Below are positions 32,839 to 42,500 of a stretch of 47,218 nucleotides of DNA, piece by piece. The DNA is from Parapedobacter tibetensis (GTDB taxonomy: Bacteria; Bacteroidota; Bacteroidia; Sphingobacteriales; Sphingobacteriaceae). A program made the position numbers and the translations under genes. The notes beneath the pieces are model-generated. The model had not been told where the DNA came from. It made no database searches and saw only the letters and a program-made list of their open reading frames with translations. Location: NCBI RefSeq assembly GCF_024704835.1, contig NZ_JAMXBE010000010.1:169096-216313 (forward strand), given 5' to 3'. Each line of letters opens with the position of its first letter. The first letter of the stretch is position 1.

Positions 32839-35556
32839 TTAAAAGCCTCCGAAAGAATCGTTCCGTTTGGTCAACTTCAAATCTTGCAAGATAGAAGACT
32901 TGGCCCGAATGGTGACATTGTAGCTTTGGTATCGGCCGAATGGTACCCAGCCGAAAGACATGTCCCAGCAATGCAGATCGCGATAGATGCTGAAGCGGGT
33001 AAGGGAAATTTCTTTTTGCCTGAAGTCGTAACCCGAATTGAATTGCACCTTCCATTTGGGGGTGAGGCTGAAATCGCCGTGGACATTCAGCGTAGCAGTA
33101 ACGTTACTGCGGTTGCCTGGATTTGAATACTGGAAACTAAACGAGCCGGCAAGGTTCCATGGGATATTGAAGTCGACAAAGGCATTGGGGTCTGAACTGA
33201 TCCGCGATAGCGCCTGTTGCTGTTCCGGGGTCATGTTGGCCCGTTGGTTGTTTAAGGAATCCAATCCATTTTGTCGGCTTTCATTGGCCTCAGGATTGAA
33301 GCTATAATCAAAGGACAATCCAAAGTTGGTAAGCCGAGCAAGCTTGCCATCCTTGATGGCAAAACGGTTGACGCGCCTGCCAGTAGCCTGGTCAAAACTA
33401 TACGGGTCGAAGGTGCCGTTGAAATTGAGGTTTATTTTTTGGTTGAAGATAGCGGTCCTACCCGAAAAATTGATGTTGGACAGGTTAAAAGAATCGGCAA
33501 CGAAATTATAGTTGCCGCTGAATGTCAACCCCTGTAAAATGGGGACTTTCTTTATGCCGCCATCGGTGGTGTCCTTTTTGCTCAGGATTTTCGCCTCCAA
33601 GTTGTTATCGATGGAAAAGCCAATTCCCATGGATCTGCCGCGCCCCGGCCCGCCAAACATTCCGCCTTCGAAGATGGAGTATTGTGTCTCGTTGCCTTGC
33701 GCATCCCTGAACCTCCGGTAAAAACCATATAGCTCATCGGAAAAGTCAGGCCGATAATTGAGGTTTATGGAGGGGGTGATGACATGGCGCATCGCTTGCA
33801 TTTTGCCTATTTTGGGGTACATCCCATAAATCTTGGTGGATAGGCCAGAAGATATGGAATAATCATAGGCCCTGTTGAATCCCGGAAGGGTATCCCGAAC
33901 CTCTTCAAATCCACTCGGCGAATTCTCTAGGCGCTTTCGGATGCTTTGTAAATACCAGCGTTCGGTATAATTTACGCTGGTGTTGAACTGGAAAAACTTG
34001 AATGCATTCAGCGAAAGGTTAATGGGGATGTTGTGCTGGAAGCCGTTCTGGAATTTATCCAATGTCTCCCTGCTGAACAGACCGCTTTCTTGGGATGTGA
34101 CCGAATTCCTGCCCTGCAAGGAATAACCCATGGTGATGCGTTGGTACCACTTTTGCTCACCGACACGATCCTTGGAATCAAATGGATTGAACGAAGACAC
34201 ATTCAGTGAAAACGTGGGCAATTCCAGAAATACTTCGCCTTTGGCCATGTCTTGCCGATGACTCAAGCTGGAGGTGAAGTTTACCTTCCCATCAGCAAAT
34301 ACCTTTCCATAGCTGATGCTGGATGACATGTTGTTGCGGGTCAGTTGATCGTAATCATAACTGGCACCTGCGGCGGTGTTTTGAAAGTAGGAACTTGTGC
34401 CGAAATTTACATTCGCGCTAAACGTGGTTCCGGGATTGGCTTCCTGCCGTTGGCTATGGTTCCAAGTAACGTTGAAATCTTGGTTGGCCCGATATTCCGG
34501 GGTACCCTCCACGCCGTTTCGGGTGTTGGCATACCGCATGTTGAATCCACCGTCAAACTTATAGTTGACTTTGTACCGGGTGAGTATAGATGCTTCATAA
34601 GAACCTTTTGAATACAGTGTGCCCCTGATTTCACTATCCCAATAGTCGTTGAAGGCCAGGTACCACCCGATATCCCGCATGAAAAAGCCTCTCGAAAATT
34701 CTTCGCCAAACGTAGGGAACAGAAAACCTGAGGAACGTTTGTCAGGCTTCGGGAAAAAACCAAATGGAATGGCAACAAATTTCAAGGGGACGCTTTCTAT
34801 GACGAGATAGGAAGGGCCGGCGATGATTTGGTTTTCCGTAACGATGCCTTTACTGATTTGGATACCAAAGTGTGTATGCGGCTCTGGTAAATTGCAGGTG
34901 CTGTACATGCCACGATAGAGCGACATCTCGTTGTACCGATTTTTACGCACCCTACTCGCTTGAATGTATCCTCCTTCAACTTCGGTGAATATCCCATGTG
35001 TAATGCCGTTGCCTGTATCGAAATTATACCGGAGCGAATCCACAGCCTTTGGTGTTTCGTTGGGGAAGATGACAACGGGCCTTCCCCGGTATTTGTCGTT
35101 ATGGTCATATAGCCCACTAGCAAATACTTCATTGGTGGTTTGGTTTACCCGAATATAGTCTGCCGCAAGCTCAAAGCCTTCATATTTGATTCGCGCCTCT
35201 TTATACAAATGCACGATATTGGTTTTCATCTCAGTGATCTGCGAATCCGCAGCAACTATGCTTACCATGGCTTTTAATCCATCGGGTGTTTCCTCTCCTC
35301 GCTGGGTGGTATCTTGTTTGCCGCCAAGGGAATCAACTACCAAGGTGTCTGTCAATGCGTTGCGCGTTGTATCGGATAGGGGAGGCCGTTGCCGCAGGGA
35401 GTCAACCCTGATACTATTCCTTCGGGAATTTTTCTGTGCATATACGGATACGACCGAAAATACCGTTAAGAATAATAAAATACACGAAAAAAAAACGGCA
35501 ATTGACTTCAAATTTGACAATGAATAGTATTTTTGCAATAAATTGGAATTGCGCAC
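32839..35556 (-). CDS. lptD: LPS-assembly protein LptD-like outer-membrane protein
   Basis: Very large outer-membrane protein of up to 905 residues that inserts lipopolysaccharide into the outer leaflet, in the Bacteroidota form of LptD. Signal peptide (SIAVFFSCILLFLTVFSVVSVYAQ), a Ser/Thr/Gln-rich linker, then an OstA-like beta-taco region (IVAADSQITEMKTNIVHLYK to GRPVVIFPNETPK) and a long barrel (SSGFLFPTFGEEFSRGFFMR; GFNMRYANTRNGVEG; LNYRPDFSDELYGFYRRF). The frame opens at a GTG at 35556. A TAATTTTG -7-like element covers 35563-35556, so translation may instead begin at the TTG at 35511, giving a compact signal peptide. It is divergent from the amidase gene. Confidence 0.88.
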   Translation of the reverse strand: MRNSNLLQKYYSLSNLKSIAVFFSCILLFLTVFSVVSVYAQKNSRRNSIRVDSLRQRPPLSDTTRNALTDTLVVDSLGGKQDTTQRGEETPDGLKAMVSIVAADSQITEMKTNIVHLYKEARIKYEGFELAADYIRVNQTTNEVFASGLYDHNDKYRGRPVVIFPNETPKAVDSLRYNFDTGNGITHGIFTEVEGGYIQASRVRKNRYNEMSLYRGMYSTCNLPEPHTHFGIQISKGIVTENQIIAGPSYLVIESVPLKFVAIPFGFFPKPDKRSSGFLFPTFGEEFSRGFFMRDIGWYLAFNDYWDSEIRGTLYSKGSYEASILTRYKVNYKFDGGFNMRYANTRNGVEGTPEYRANQDFNVTWNHSQRQEANPGTTFSANVNFGTSSYFQNTAAGASYDYDQLTRNNMSSSISYGKVFADGKVNFTSSLSHRQDMAKGEVFLELPTFSLNVSSFNPFDSKDRVGEQKWYQRITMGYSLQGRNSVTSQESGLFSRETLDKFQNGFQHNIPINLSLNAFKFFQFNTSVNYTERWYLQSIRKRLENSPSGFEEVRDTLPGFNRAYDYSISSGLSTKIYGMYPKIGKMQAMRHVITPSINLNYRPDFSDELYGFYRRFRDAQGNETQYSIFEGGMFGGPGRGRSMGIGFSIDNNLEAKILSKKDTTDGGIKKVPILQGLTFSGNYNFVADSFNLSNINFSGRTAIFNQKINLNFNGTFDPYSFDQATGRRVNRFAIKDGKLARLTNFGLSFDYSFNPEANESRQNGLDSLNNQRANMTPEQQQALSRISSDPNAFVDFNIPWNLAGSFSFQYSNPGNRSNVTATLNVHGDFSLTPKWKVQFNSGYDFRQKEISLTRFSIYRDLHCWDMSFGWVPFGRYQSYNVTIRAKSSILQDLKLTKRNDSFGGF

Positions 35557-35563
35557 AAAATTA
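35556..35563 (-). promoter_or_regulatory. Candidate -7 element for lptD
   Basis: TAATTTTG on the minus strand matches TAnnTTTG and overlaps the first possible start codon (GTG at 35556), arguing for a later start. A -33 partner was not identified. Confidence 0.35.
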
Positions 35564-35668
35564 ATTAAAAATAGTCAGGATTTTGGTGTTTTCAAATATA
35601 TTCGCATAGTGGTTGGATCTTTGTAGATAACGAGTATAATCCTAGAAATGCGACAACGTGATTTATGA

Positions 35669-36544
35669 ATGAAAACCAAACCTCAATACATCGATATGAT
35701 TAACAAACAATTTACGCAGTACACGCTATACTTCCTGCTCCTATTCATATCTATACCAACGGTTACTTTTGCAAATAAGTATAGGGATTCCATCTATACC
35801 ATAAAGACCATTGTACTGGATGCTGGACATGGGGGCGACAAACCCGGCACCAAAGGAGCAACATCATTAGAAAAAGACGTCGTCCTACAGGTAACACTAA
35901 AATTAGGCAAGGCGATTGAGGCTGCAATTCCAGGGGTAAAAGTATATTATACGCGCACCACCGATGTGGATGTGGATTTATATAAGCGCATTGAATTTGC
36001 CAATGCGAAGAAAGCGGATATTTTTATGTCCATCCATTGTAATGCGACTCCGGCTCGTAGGGTAAGGAGACGGAATAGCAAGGGTAAATATTATAACACA
36101 ACTGTACAAGATAAAAGTGTGAGGGGTACAGAGACATTTGTATCGGGATTCAGCAGGTTGGGAGAGCAAGATGCGGCGCTGCGGGAGAATGCGGATATCC
36201 TGCTGGAGGAGAATTATGAAGAGAATTACGGGGGCTTTGATCCCAATGACCCTGAAAGCTATATTGTTTTTTCCTTGATGAAGAACCAGTTCAGGGAACA
36301 GAGTATCAAATTAGCATCCGCTATCCAAAATGAATACGTTAGATCAGGAAGGGGTGATAGGGGAGTGCAGGAATTGAGTTTAGCGGTACTTGCCCGTGCG
36401 GGCATGCCCGCTATCCTTACAGAGATTGGCTTCTTGAGCAACCCTAATGAGGAGACTTACATGAAATCAGAAAAAGGGCAGGCCGAAATCGTGAAGAATC
36501 TGCTTGATGCTGTCAAGGCATACAAAAGGCAGGTCGAGCGCTAG
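35669..36544 (+). CDS. N-acetylmuramoyl-L-alanine amidase (Amidase_3)
   Basis: Periplasmic zinc hydrolase of 291 residues that cuts the bond between N-acetylmuramic acid and the peptide in peptidoglycan. After a signal peptide (LYFLLLFISIPTVTFA), the Amidase_3 domain shows ligands in TIVLDAGHGGDKPGTKG (His), TSLEKDVVLQV (Glu) and IFMSIHCNATP (His), with the catalytic Glu in PAILTEIGFLSNPNEE. Mid-domain has an insertion with basic residues (PARRVRRRNSKGKYYN), common in this phylum. ATG at 35669 is used; the ATG at 35696 is also possible. It is divergent from lptD and followed by the MlaD gene, a conserved envelope grouping in Bacteroidota. Confidence 0.94.
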   Translation: MKTKPQYIDMINKQFTQYTLYFLLLFISIPTVTFANKYRDSIYTIKTIVLDAGHGGDKPGTKGATSLEKDVVLQVTLKLGKAIEAAIPGVKVYYTRTTDVDVDLYKRIEFANAKKADIFMSIHCNATPARRVRRRNSKGKYYNTTVQDKSVRGTETFVSGFSRLGEQDAALRENADILLEENYEENYGGFDPNDPESYIVFSLMKNQFREQSIKLASAIQNEYVRSGRGDRGVQELSLAVLARAGMPAILTEIGFLSNPNEETYMKSEKGQAEIVKNLLDAVKAYKRQVER

Positions 36545-36591
36545 GTTTTCAGTTTGCCAAAAAACAGTATCTTTACAAAGAAACGAGATAA

Positions 36592-37536
36592 ATGAAGATA
36601 GCAAATGAAACCAAGGTGGGGATATTGGCTGTAGTGGCCATTGCCATCTTGATTATTGGATATAGTTTCCTAAGGGGGAATGATGTATTTAGCAGTGAAA
36701 ATACATTTTATGCTACCTATGAACGGGTAGATGGGCTGACACCCTCCAAACCCATTCTTGTCAACGGATATCAAATTGGCCGTGTATCAGAAATGCAACT
36801 GCAACCCGATGGTAAGATTAAGGTGGAATTCAAGGTAAAGCAGAACTATGCCATTCCGGCCAACACACTTGCCCGTCTGACAAGTACGGATTTATTAGGG
36901 GGGAAGGCCATCGTCTTCGAATTGGGCGATAGCCCCGAATATGCTAAGGATGGTGATGAATTGGAGGCTGATATACAGAAAAACATCATGGAGCAGGTAG
37001 AGCCTATCCAAAGGAAAGCTGCAGATATCGCTGCCGCATTAGACTCGGTGCTGAGTGCCGTCAATAATACTATTAATGCGGATTTTCAACGTAATTTTAA
37101 CCGGAGTATTAACAGCATAGCCAATTCACTCCAAAACCTGGAGGGGATTACCCAGCAATTGGATGGTTTGGTAGTCTCTGAACGGAATCGCATTAGCCAT
37201 ATCGTTGGCAATGTGGAGTCTATCACCGGCAATTTGAAGAATAACAATGAACGGATCGGTCAAGTATTGATCAATTTGGATGAAATAACAGATCAAATGG
37301 CCAAAGCCAATTTTGCGGAAACCATCACCAGCGCTAATAAAGCGATGGCCGATTTCCAGTCTATTACTGACCGTATAAACCAAGGCCAAGGCTCCATCGG
37401 TATGTTGTTGAATGACGAAAAATTATATGACAACCTCAATCAAGCCTCCCAAAATCTTGAAGAACTCATCGCAGATATGAAAGCCAGACCGGGACGATAC
37501 GTGCATTTTTCGGTGTTCGGCCGTAAGAAGGATTAA
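36592..37536 (+). CDS. MlaD-family MCE domain protein
   Basis: Inner-membrane-anchored periplasmic protein of 314 residues. One N-terminal helix (VGILAVVAIAILIIGYSFLR) is followed by a single MCE/MlaD domain around residues 38-115 (YATYERVDGLTPSKPILVNG; GRVSEMQLQPDGKIKVEFKV; ARLTSTDLLGGKAIVFELGD). The rest is a long predicted coiled coil (FNRSINSIANSLQNLEGITQ; NNERIGQVLINLDEITDQMA), ending MKARPGRYVHFSVFGRKKD. MCE proteins form hexameric channels for lipid traffic between inner and outer membranes. The permease and ATPase genes of an Mla system are not adjacent. It follows the amidase gene by 47 bases and is likely co-transcribed. Confidence 0.94.
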   Translation: MKIANETKVGILAVVAIAILIIGYSFLRGNDVFSSENTFYATYERVDGLTPSKPILVNGYQIGRVSEMQLQPDGKIKVEFKVKQNYAIPANTLARLTSTDLLGGKAIVFELGDSPEYAKDGDELEADIQKNIMEQVEPIQRKAADIAAALDSVLSAVNNTINADFQRNFNRSINSIANSLQNLEGITQQLDGLVVSERNRISHIVGNVESITGNLKNNNERIGQVLINLDEITDQMAKANFAETITSANKAMADFQSITDRINQGQGSIGMLLNDEKLYDNLNQASQNLEELIADMKARPGRYVHFSVFGRKKD

Positions 37537-37683
37537 AAGCCAAAAATTAAGCTGCAGATAAATTATAAATCAAATCTGATGCATGTTGCATCCCAATCTT
37601 ATGGCTTAACATTTTCTTGATGAAAAGGTAATAAGTGCGACACTGGGTGTTTTGTAATATTTCGAATATTTGCACTGCGGAAT

Positions 37684-38226
37684 ATGGAGGATATCATAGC
37701 AATACGGAATGGCTGTGTGGATTCTTTTGAGCAGGCATACCACATATGGCATGCTAAGCTTTATACATTCATACTAAAAAAATGCAGGTCGGAAGACCTT
37801 GCAGAAGAAGTGGTGCAGCAAACCTTTGTACGCTTATGGGAAAAGCGCCATTTGCTTTCCACCGAATATACGTTAGCTATCCAACTATTCAGAGTGGCTA
37901 GGACGATATTAATTGACGAACTCCGTAAGGCCGCCCACGCCCGTAAATATAGGGAACAGCAGGTGGAGCTCCACATTAGCCCGGGAGCCGAACAGCAACT
38001 GTACCACCAAGAAACACTCACCCGCATCCATGCTGCCATCGACCAAATGCCTGCTGTCCGCAAAAAAGTATTTACGATGAGTAGGTTCCAGCATTTCACC
38101 TACGCCCAAATCGCAGCTAAACTTGCCATATCCCCAAAAACTGTCGAAAACCATATTGCGCTCGCACTGAAATACCTAAAGAAATCACTGCTGTTGCTTG
38201 TCAGCTATTGGTTTCCTTTTATGTGA
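37684..38226 (+). CDS. RNA polymerase ECF sigma-70 factor (FecI-like)
   Basis: Extracytoplasmic-function sigma factor of 180 residues. Region 2 is EQAYHIWHAKLYTFILKKCR to EEVVQQTFVRLWEKRH, region 3/4 includes AIDQMPAVRKKVFTMSRFQH and the helix-turn-helix FTYAQIAAKLAISPKTVENH. A hydrophobic tail (LLLLVSYWFPFM) is typical of the Bacteroidota group. The FecR gene follows at 38360 and the SusC/D genes after it, so it should switch on this locus when its anti-sigma factor is released by an outer-membrane signal. The gap before FecR contains a 16-base palindrome. Confidence 0.95.
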   Translation: MEDIIAIRNGCVDSFEQAYHIWHAKLYTFILKKCRSEDLAEEVVQQTFVRLWEKRHLLSTEYTLAIQLFRVARTILIDELRKAAHARKYREQQVELHISPGAEQQLYHQETLTRIHAAIDQMPAVRKKVFTMSRFQHFTYAQIAAKLAISPKTVENHIALALKYLKKSLLLLVSYWFPFM

Positions 38227-38228
38227 GT

Positions 38229-38244
38229 GGCTGGTATACCAGCC
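38229..38244. promoter_or_regulatory. 16-bp palindrome after the sigma gene
   Basis: GGCTGGTATACCAGCC is a perfect palindrome overlapping the region just after the sigma gene stop. As a hairpin it would be a 6-bp stem with a TATA loop, followed 10 bases later by a CTTTTT run, so a weak terminator or regulatory site are both possible. Confidence 0.35.
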
Positions 38245-38359
38245 GCCAAGCCTGTCTTTTTGCGTCTTAGCGACGTACCCCCCCTTTGCCTGTCCCACTA
38301 TTTTTTTTACATTCGCTTAGGGGTATGGAGCTCCTTAAACGTATTACCTATAACTAACA

Positions 38360-39436
38360 ATGATGGAAGCGTCCCTAATACAAAAGTTTTTGCGGAATGA
38401 ATGCACAGCTGAAGAGGCCGATCGCGTAGCCAATTACCTCATGGAGCATCCTGAAGCATTGAAATCGATATTGCCAGAAACGGAATGGGAATCGTTTGCG
38501 CGGGAAAAAAGTCTGCATCCTGAACAAGAAAAACCAGCGATTCTGGCACGTATACGTCAGCAAACAGGGATTGAAAGCCGTCCTGCAGTGAGGTTGTGGC
38601 GTATAGCGGCCGTGGCGGCATCTGTACTTATGCTCGCCTCTATCGGGCTATGGGTATATTATGTAAGTACGGGGAACTCAGGAAAACAGCATAACGAACA
38701 ACAAATCGTTGAGAAGATGCCGATAACCCGGGAGAATCTAAGCGATAAGATGATAGAAATCCATACGGAGGATGGTTCGGTGATTACGTTATATCCAGCA
38801 AGCGAGTTGGCCTATATGGAAGGGGAAAGCGACCATAGGGATTTTTACCTCAAGGGCGCGGCGCGGTTTGCTGTCGCAAAAGATAAAAACAGGCCGTTCA
38901 CGGTATACGCAGGTGGCTTGGCTACCACAGCTTTGGGTACCGAGTTCCTTGTCTCTGCCTACACGGACGATGACGAGACAGCCGTGGAATTGATCAGCGG
39001 TAAAGTGGTAGTTAGTCCCGATGAAACCACATTGCGTCATGGGATGAAGGAAGTTTACCTCACACCGGGGGATAAAGTGAGTTTGGATCGCAAGACATGG
39101 GTGGCAACGGTACTGCCCAAATCCAAACAGGGTGACCAGCCAAAGGCTCAACAACCTCCGTCGCAGGCCGTGGAGAAACTGGGTACTACGTTGTTTACCG
39201 ATTCTTCGGTGGTCTTCACCAACCAACCACTTGAGATGCTGTTTGCGGATCTGGAGATTTATTTCAAAACCTCCATCCAGTGCAGCCCTCAAGTAGTCAA
39301 AGACATGTACTTTACAGGATCCCTTAAACTGGATAGAAGCTCCGAACAACAGACATTAGAAGAAATTATGCATACTGTGACGACCTTAAATGGGTTGAAA
39401 ATTGAAAAAACCGATGTGGGATATCTAATTAAGTAA
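38360..39436 (+). CDS. FecR-family anti-sigma factor
   Basis: Inner-membrane anti-sigma protein of 358 residues. A cytoplasmic helical part of about 78 residues binds the sigma factor. One membrane helix lies near residues 80-102 (RIAAVAASVLMLASIGLWVYY). The periplasmic FecR domain follows (HTEDGSVITLYPASELAY; ARFAVAKDKNRPFTVYAGG; TALGTEFLVSAYTDDDETAV). The C-terminal 85 residues match the DUF4974 / STN-like domain that ends Bacteroidota FecR proteins (VFTNQPLEMLFADLEIYFKT; MYFTGSLKLDRSSEQQTLEE). It holds the upstream sigma factor until the SusC complex signals substrate. A Gln/Pro-rich stretch sits before the last domain. Confidence 0.94.
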   Translation: MMEASLIQKFLRNECTAEEADRVANYLMEHPEALKSILPETEWESFAREKSLHPEQEKPAILARIRQQTGIESRPAVRLWRIAAVAASVLMLASIGLWVYYVSTGNSGKQHNEQQIVEKMPITRENLSDKMIEIHTEDGSVITLYPASELAYMEGESDHRDFYLKGAARFAVAKDKNRPFTVYAGGLATTALGTEFLVSAYTDDDETAVELISGKVVVSPDETTLRHGMKEVYLTPGDKVSLDRKTWVATVLPKSKQGDQPKAQQPPSQAVEKLGTTLFTDSSVVFTNQPLEMLFADLEIYFKTSIQCSPQVVKDMYFTGSLKLDRSSEQQTLEEIMHTVTTLNGLKIEKTDVGYLIK

Positions 39437-39519
39437 ACAACATAACATATTGAAAATAAAATTTTTATACTACACTTTTAAGGTGTGGAGGGAAGGGTAT
39501 TGCTTAAAACTTAATAAAT

Positions 39520-42500
39520 ATGAATGAAAATAGACTACGAGGAATTATCAAAGCAAGGCGACTTCATCTATGGTTGCCTTATGTGTGCTTAATGATGGTG
39601 TTTGTGCAAGCGCGAGCTCAAACGGGTGCTATGGTGACAGGTATCGTTAGGGATGTAGAAGGACGTCCGCTCAATGGAGTATCCGTCAGTTTGGAGAGTA
39701 GCACGCTTGGGGTGAAGCGCAACACCAGTACGGACAGCAACGGTATATTTACGTTCAGCCAGATCCAACCTGGAGACGGGTATGAACTGAAGTTTTCATC
39801 CATTGGTTTTAAACCCAAGGTGCTGGATGGTTATCGTATAGGTAACAATGACAAGTTGTCTTTGGTTATCGAATTGGAGGAAGCCTTAGGCGAACTCGAT
39901 GAAGTGGTGGTAGTTGGGTATGGAACGCAAAGAAAAGGTGACGTTACTGCGGCCATCGGTACATTCAGGCCAACCGAGGAAAATTCCAGACCCGTATTGG
40001 GCCCCGAACAGATGCTCCAGGGTAAGGTGGCTGGTGTGAATGTTTCTGGCGGATCCGGTGCGCCTGGTACGCAAAACCGGGTAAGTGTACGAGGGATTGG
40101 TTCGTTGAGTGCTAATAACGAACCATTATATGTAATCGATGGCATACCGGTGCTAAGACACAATGCGGCCTTATTGAATATGGGAGAAAACATGAATCCC
40201 TTGGCACTCCTAAACCCGAATGATATTGAATCCCTTGAAGTGCTGAAAGATGCCGCCGCAGCAGCCATTTATGGCTCTAGGGCCACCAACGGTGTTATTA
40301 TTATTACCACCAAATCAGGTAAAGTGGGTCGTACAGCCGTCCACGTTAATTATTACCAAGGTATGCAGGATGTGTCCGATTCACGGCAAATTAAGATGGC
40401 CGGCTCCGACCTATATATCGAGGTTATTAATGAAGCGATAGATAATTACAATGTGCAGTTTGGCCACAATCCAGGCGATGCCAACTATATGGAAAGAAAG
40501 ATGAACCCTTATCCGGGCATGGGCGACACCGATTGGTTTAAAGCGGTTACTCGCACAGCTGGCGTAAAAAATGCCAATCTTTCCTTCTCGAGCGGCACCG
40601 AAAAGACCCAGATTTTTATGTCTGGTGGATATATGGATCAAGAAGGTGTCATCAAAACCAACCGCTTTCAAAAAGTAACTTCCAAATTGAATTTGTCACA
40701 TAGCCTGTATGACTGGTTGGCTATTGGAACAAATTCCAACATAAGCTATTCCAGAAATTATAGGGTTCCGGGATCCAATTCTGGCGCCACAATTATGGGA
40801 AGGGCCATTTCTCAGCGCCCATATGACCGTATTTATAAGCCGGATGGTTCTTACTATAAAGGTGGAACGGACGACTTATTGAGGCATAACCCCATTCAAG
40901 TATTGAATGAAGGAAACGCCTACTTGGACAATTATCGTTACTTGGGTAATATCCACGCTACCGCAAAACTTCATCGCGATATTGAATTTAAAAGTATGGT
41001 TGGGCTTGATGCCATTTATACGAAGGATCTCATCCATTATTACGATACCCATCCGTATGGTGTCGGTATGGGCAGAATGTTTGATAACCGCCGCTTGATT
41101 ACCAATCTGCTGCTGGAGAACACATTGAATTATAAAAAGAGTTTTGATAAATTGCATTTTACTGTACTAATGGGACATTCGTTCCAGAAAGTGACTAGTT
41201 CTTCGGCAGCTATTGATGGACAAGGGTTCCCTTCTTCATCTTTCGAAGTATTATCTGTAGCAGCAGAGATTAATGATGCAGGTACTTCGCTATCGGATAA
41301 TGCCCTGGAATCATATTTTGCCAGGACCAGCTTTTCATATAATAATAAATACTTACTGAATCTCTCTTTCAGAGCTGATGGCTCATCAAAGTTCAGTCCT
41401 GACAATAGATGGAGCTATTTTCCATCCGTATCTGCCGGATGGAATATTTCCGAAGAAGATTTTTGGAACAAGGATCACGGTACTGATTTAAAATTGCGAA
41501 CAAGCTATGGTGCCACAGGCAATCAAGAGGGGATTAGCAGTTATGCCTACCATGCCCAAATGAGTGGAGGAAGAAACTACAATAACCAAAGTGGCATCGG
41601 CGTGAGTGATCTTGGCAATAATACCTTGACTTGGGAGACTGCGACACAATTTGATGCGGGTATGGATCTAAGCCTTTTTAAGGGAAGATTAGGTTTCATT
41701 GCCGATTATTTTATCAAAAATACGGGCAATCTACTTTATAGTAGACCGTTACATGCCACCACAGGATTCACTAGCATTGTCAGCAATATCGGCTCCATGC
41801 GCAATACCGGTTGGGAGTTTACACTGGATGGTAACTTGGATATCGGCAAAGTGAATTGGTCTTCCGATTTCAACATTTCATTTGTCAAGAATAAGCTTAC
41901 CTCACTTATCGGTGATGAGGCGCTGTTGATTGGATCCAACAGAACATTGCAAGTGGGGCATGAAGTAGGGAGTCATTATGTATACCGGGTGTTGGGGATA
42001 TACCAACATGATGAGGAAGTCCCTGAGTCCTTATATAACAACAGTAATGTACGAGCAGGCGATCTTATCTATGAAGATATCAATAATGATGGGGTCATCG
42101 ACGTAAATGACCGGCAGGTAGTAGGATCGATCAATCCGAAGTTTTACGGTGGATGGAACCATACCTTGCGCTATAATAATTTTGATTTAAGTGCATTTTT
42201 TACCTATAGCTATGGAAATGATGTCTATTTCTCCTATCGCACTTTTATCGAACGGTTAGGCAATGGCTTTTTTGGTTTCACTGAGGCTTCGGCGGAAAAC
42301 AGGTGGGTTGGTGCCGGAACAAGCAACACTGTGCCCAGAGCAATATATGGATCCCCTTGGAACACACAAAATTCCACACGTTTTCTAGAGGATGGATCCT
42401 TCATTAGGTTGCGTTCCTTGATCTTGGGGTATACACTGCCGACCGCGTTGACCAGTAAAATCAAGGTAAAGCACCTCAGGCTCTATGCTCAGGCCGACAA

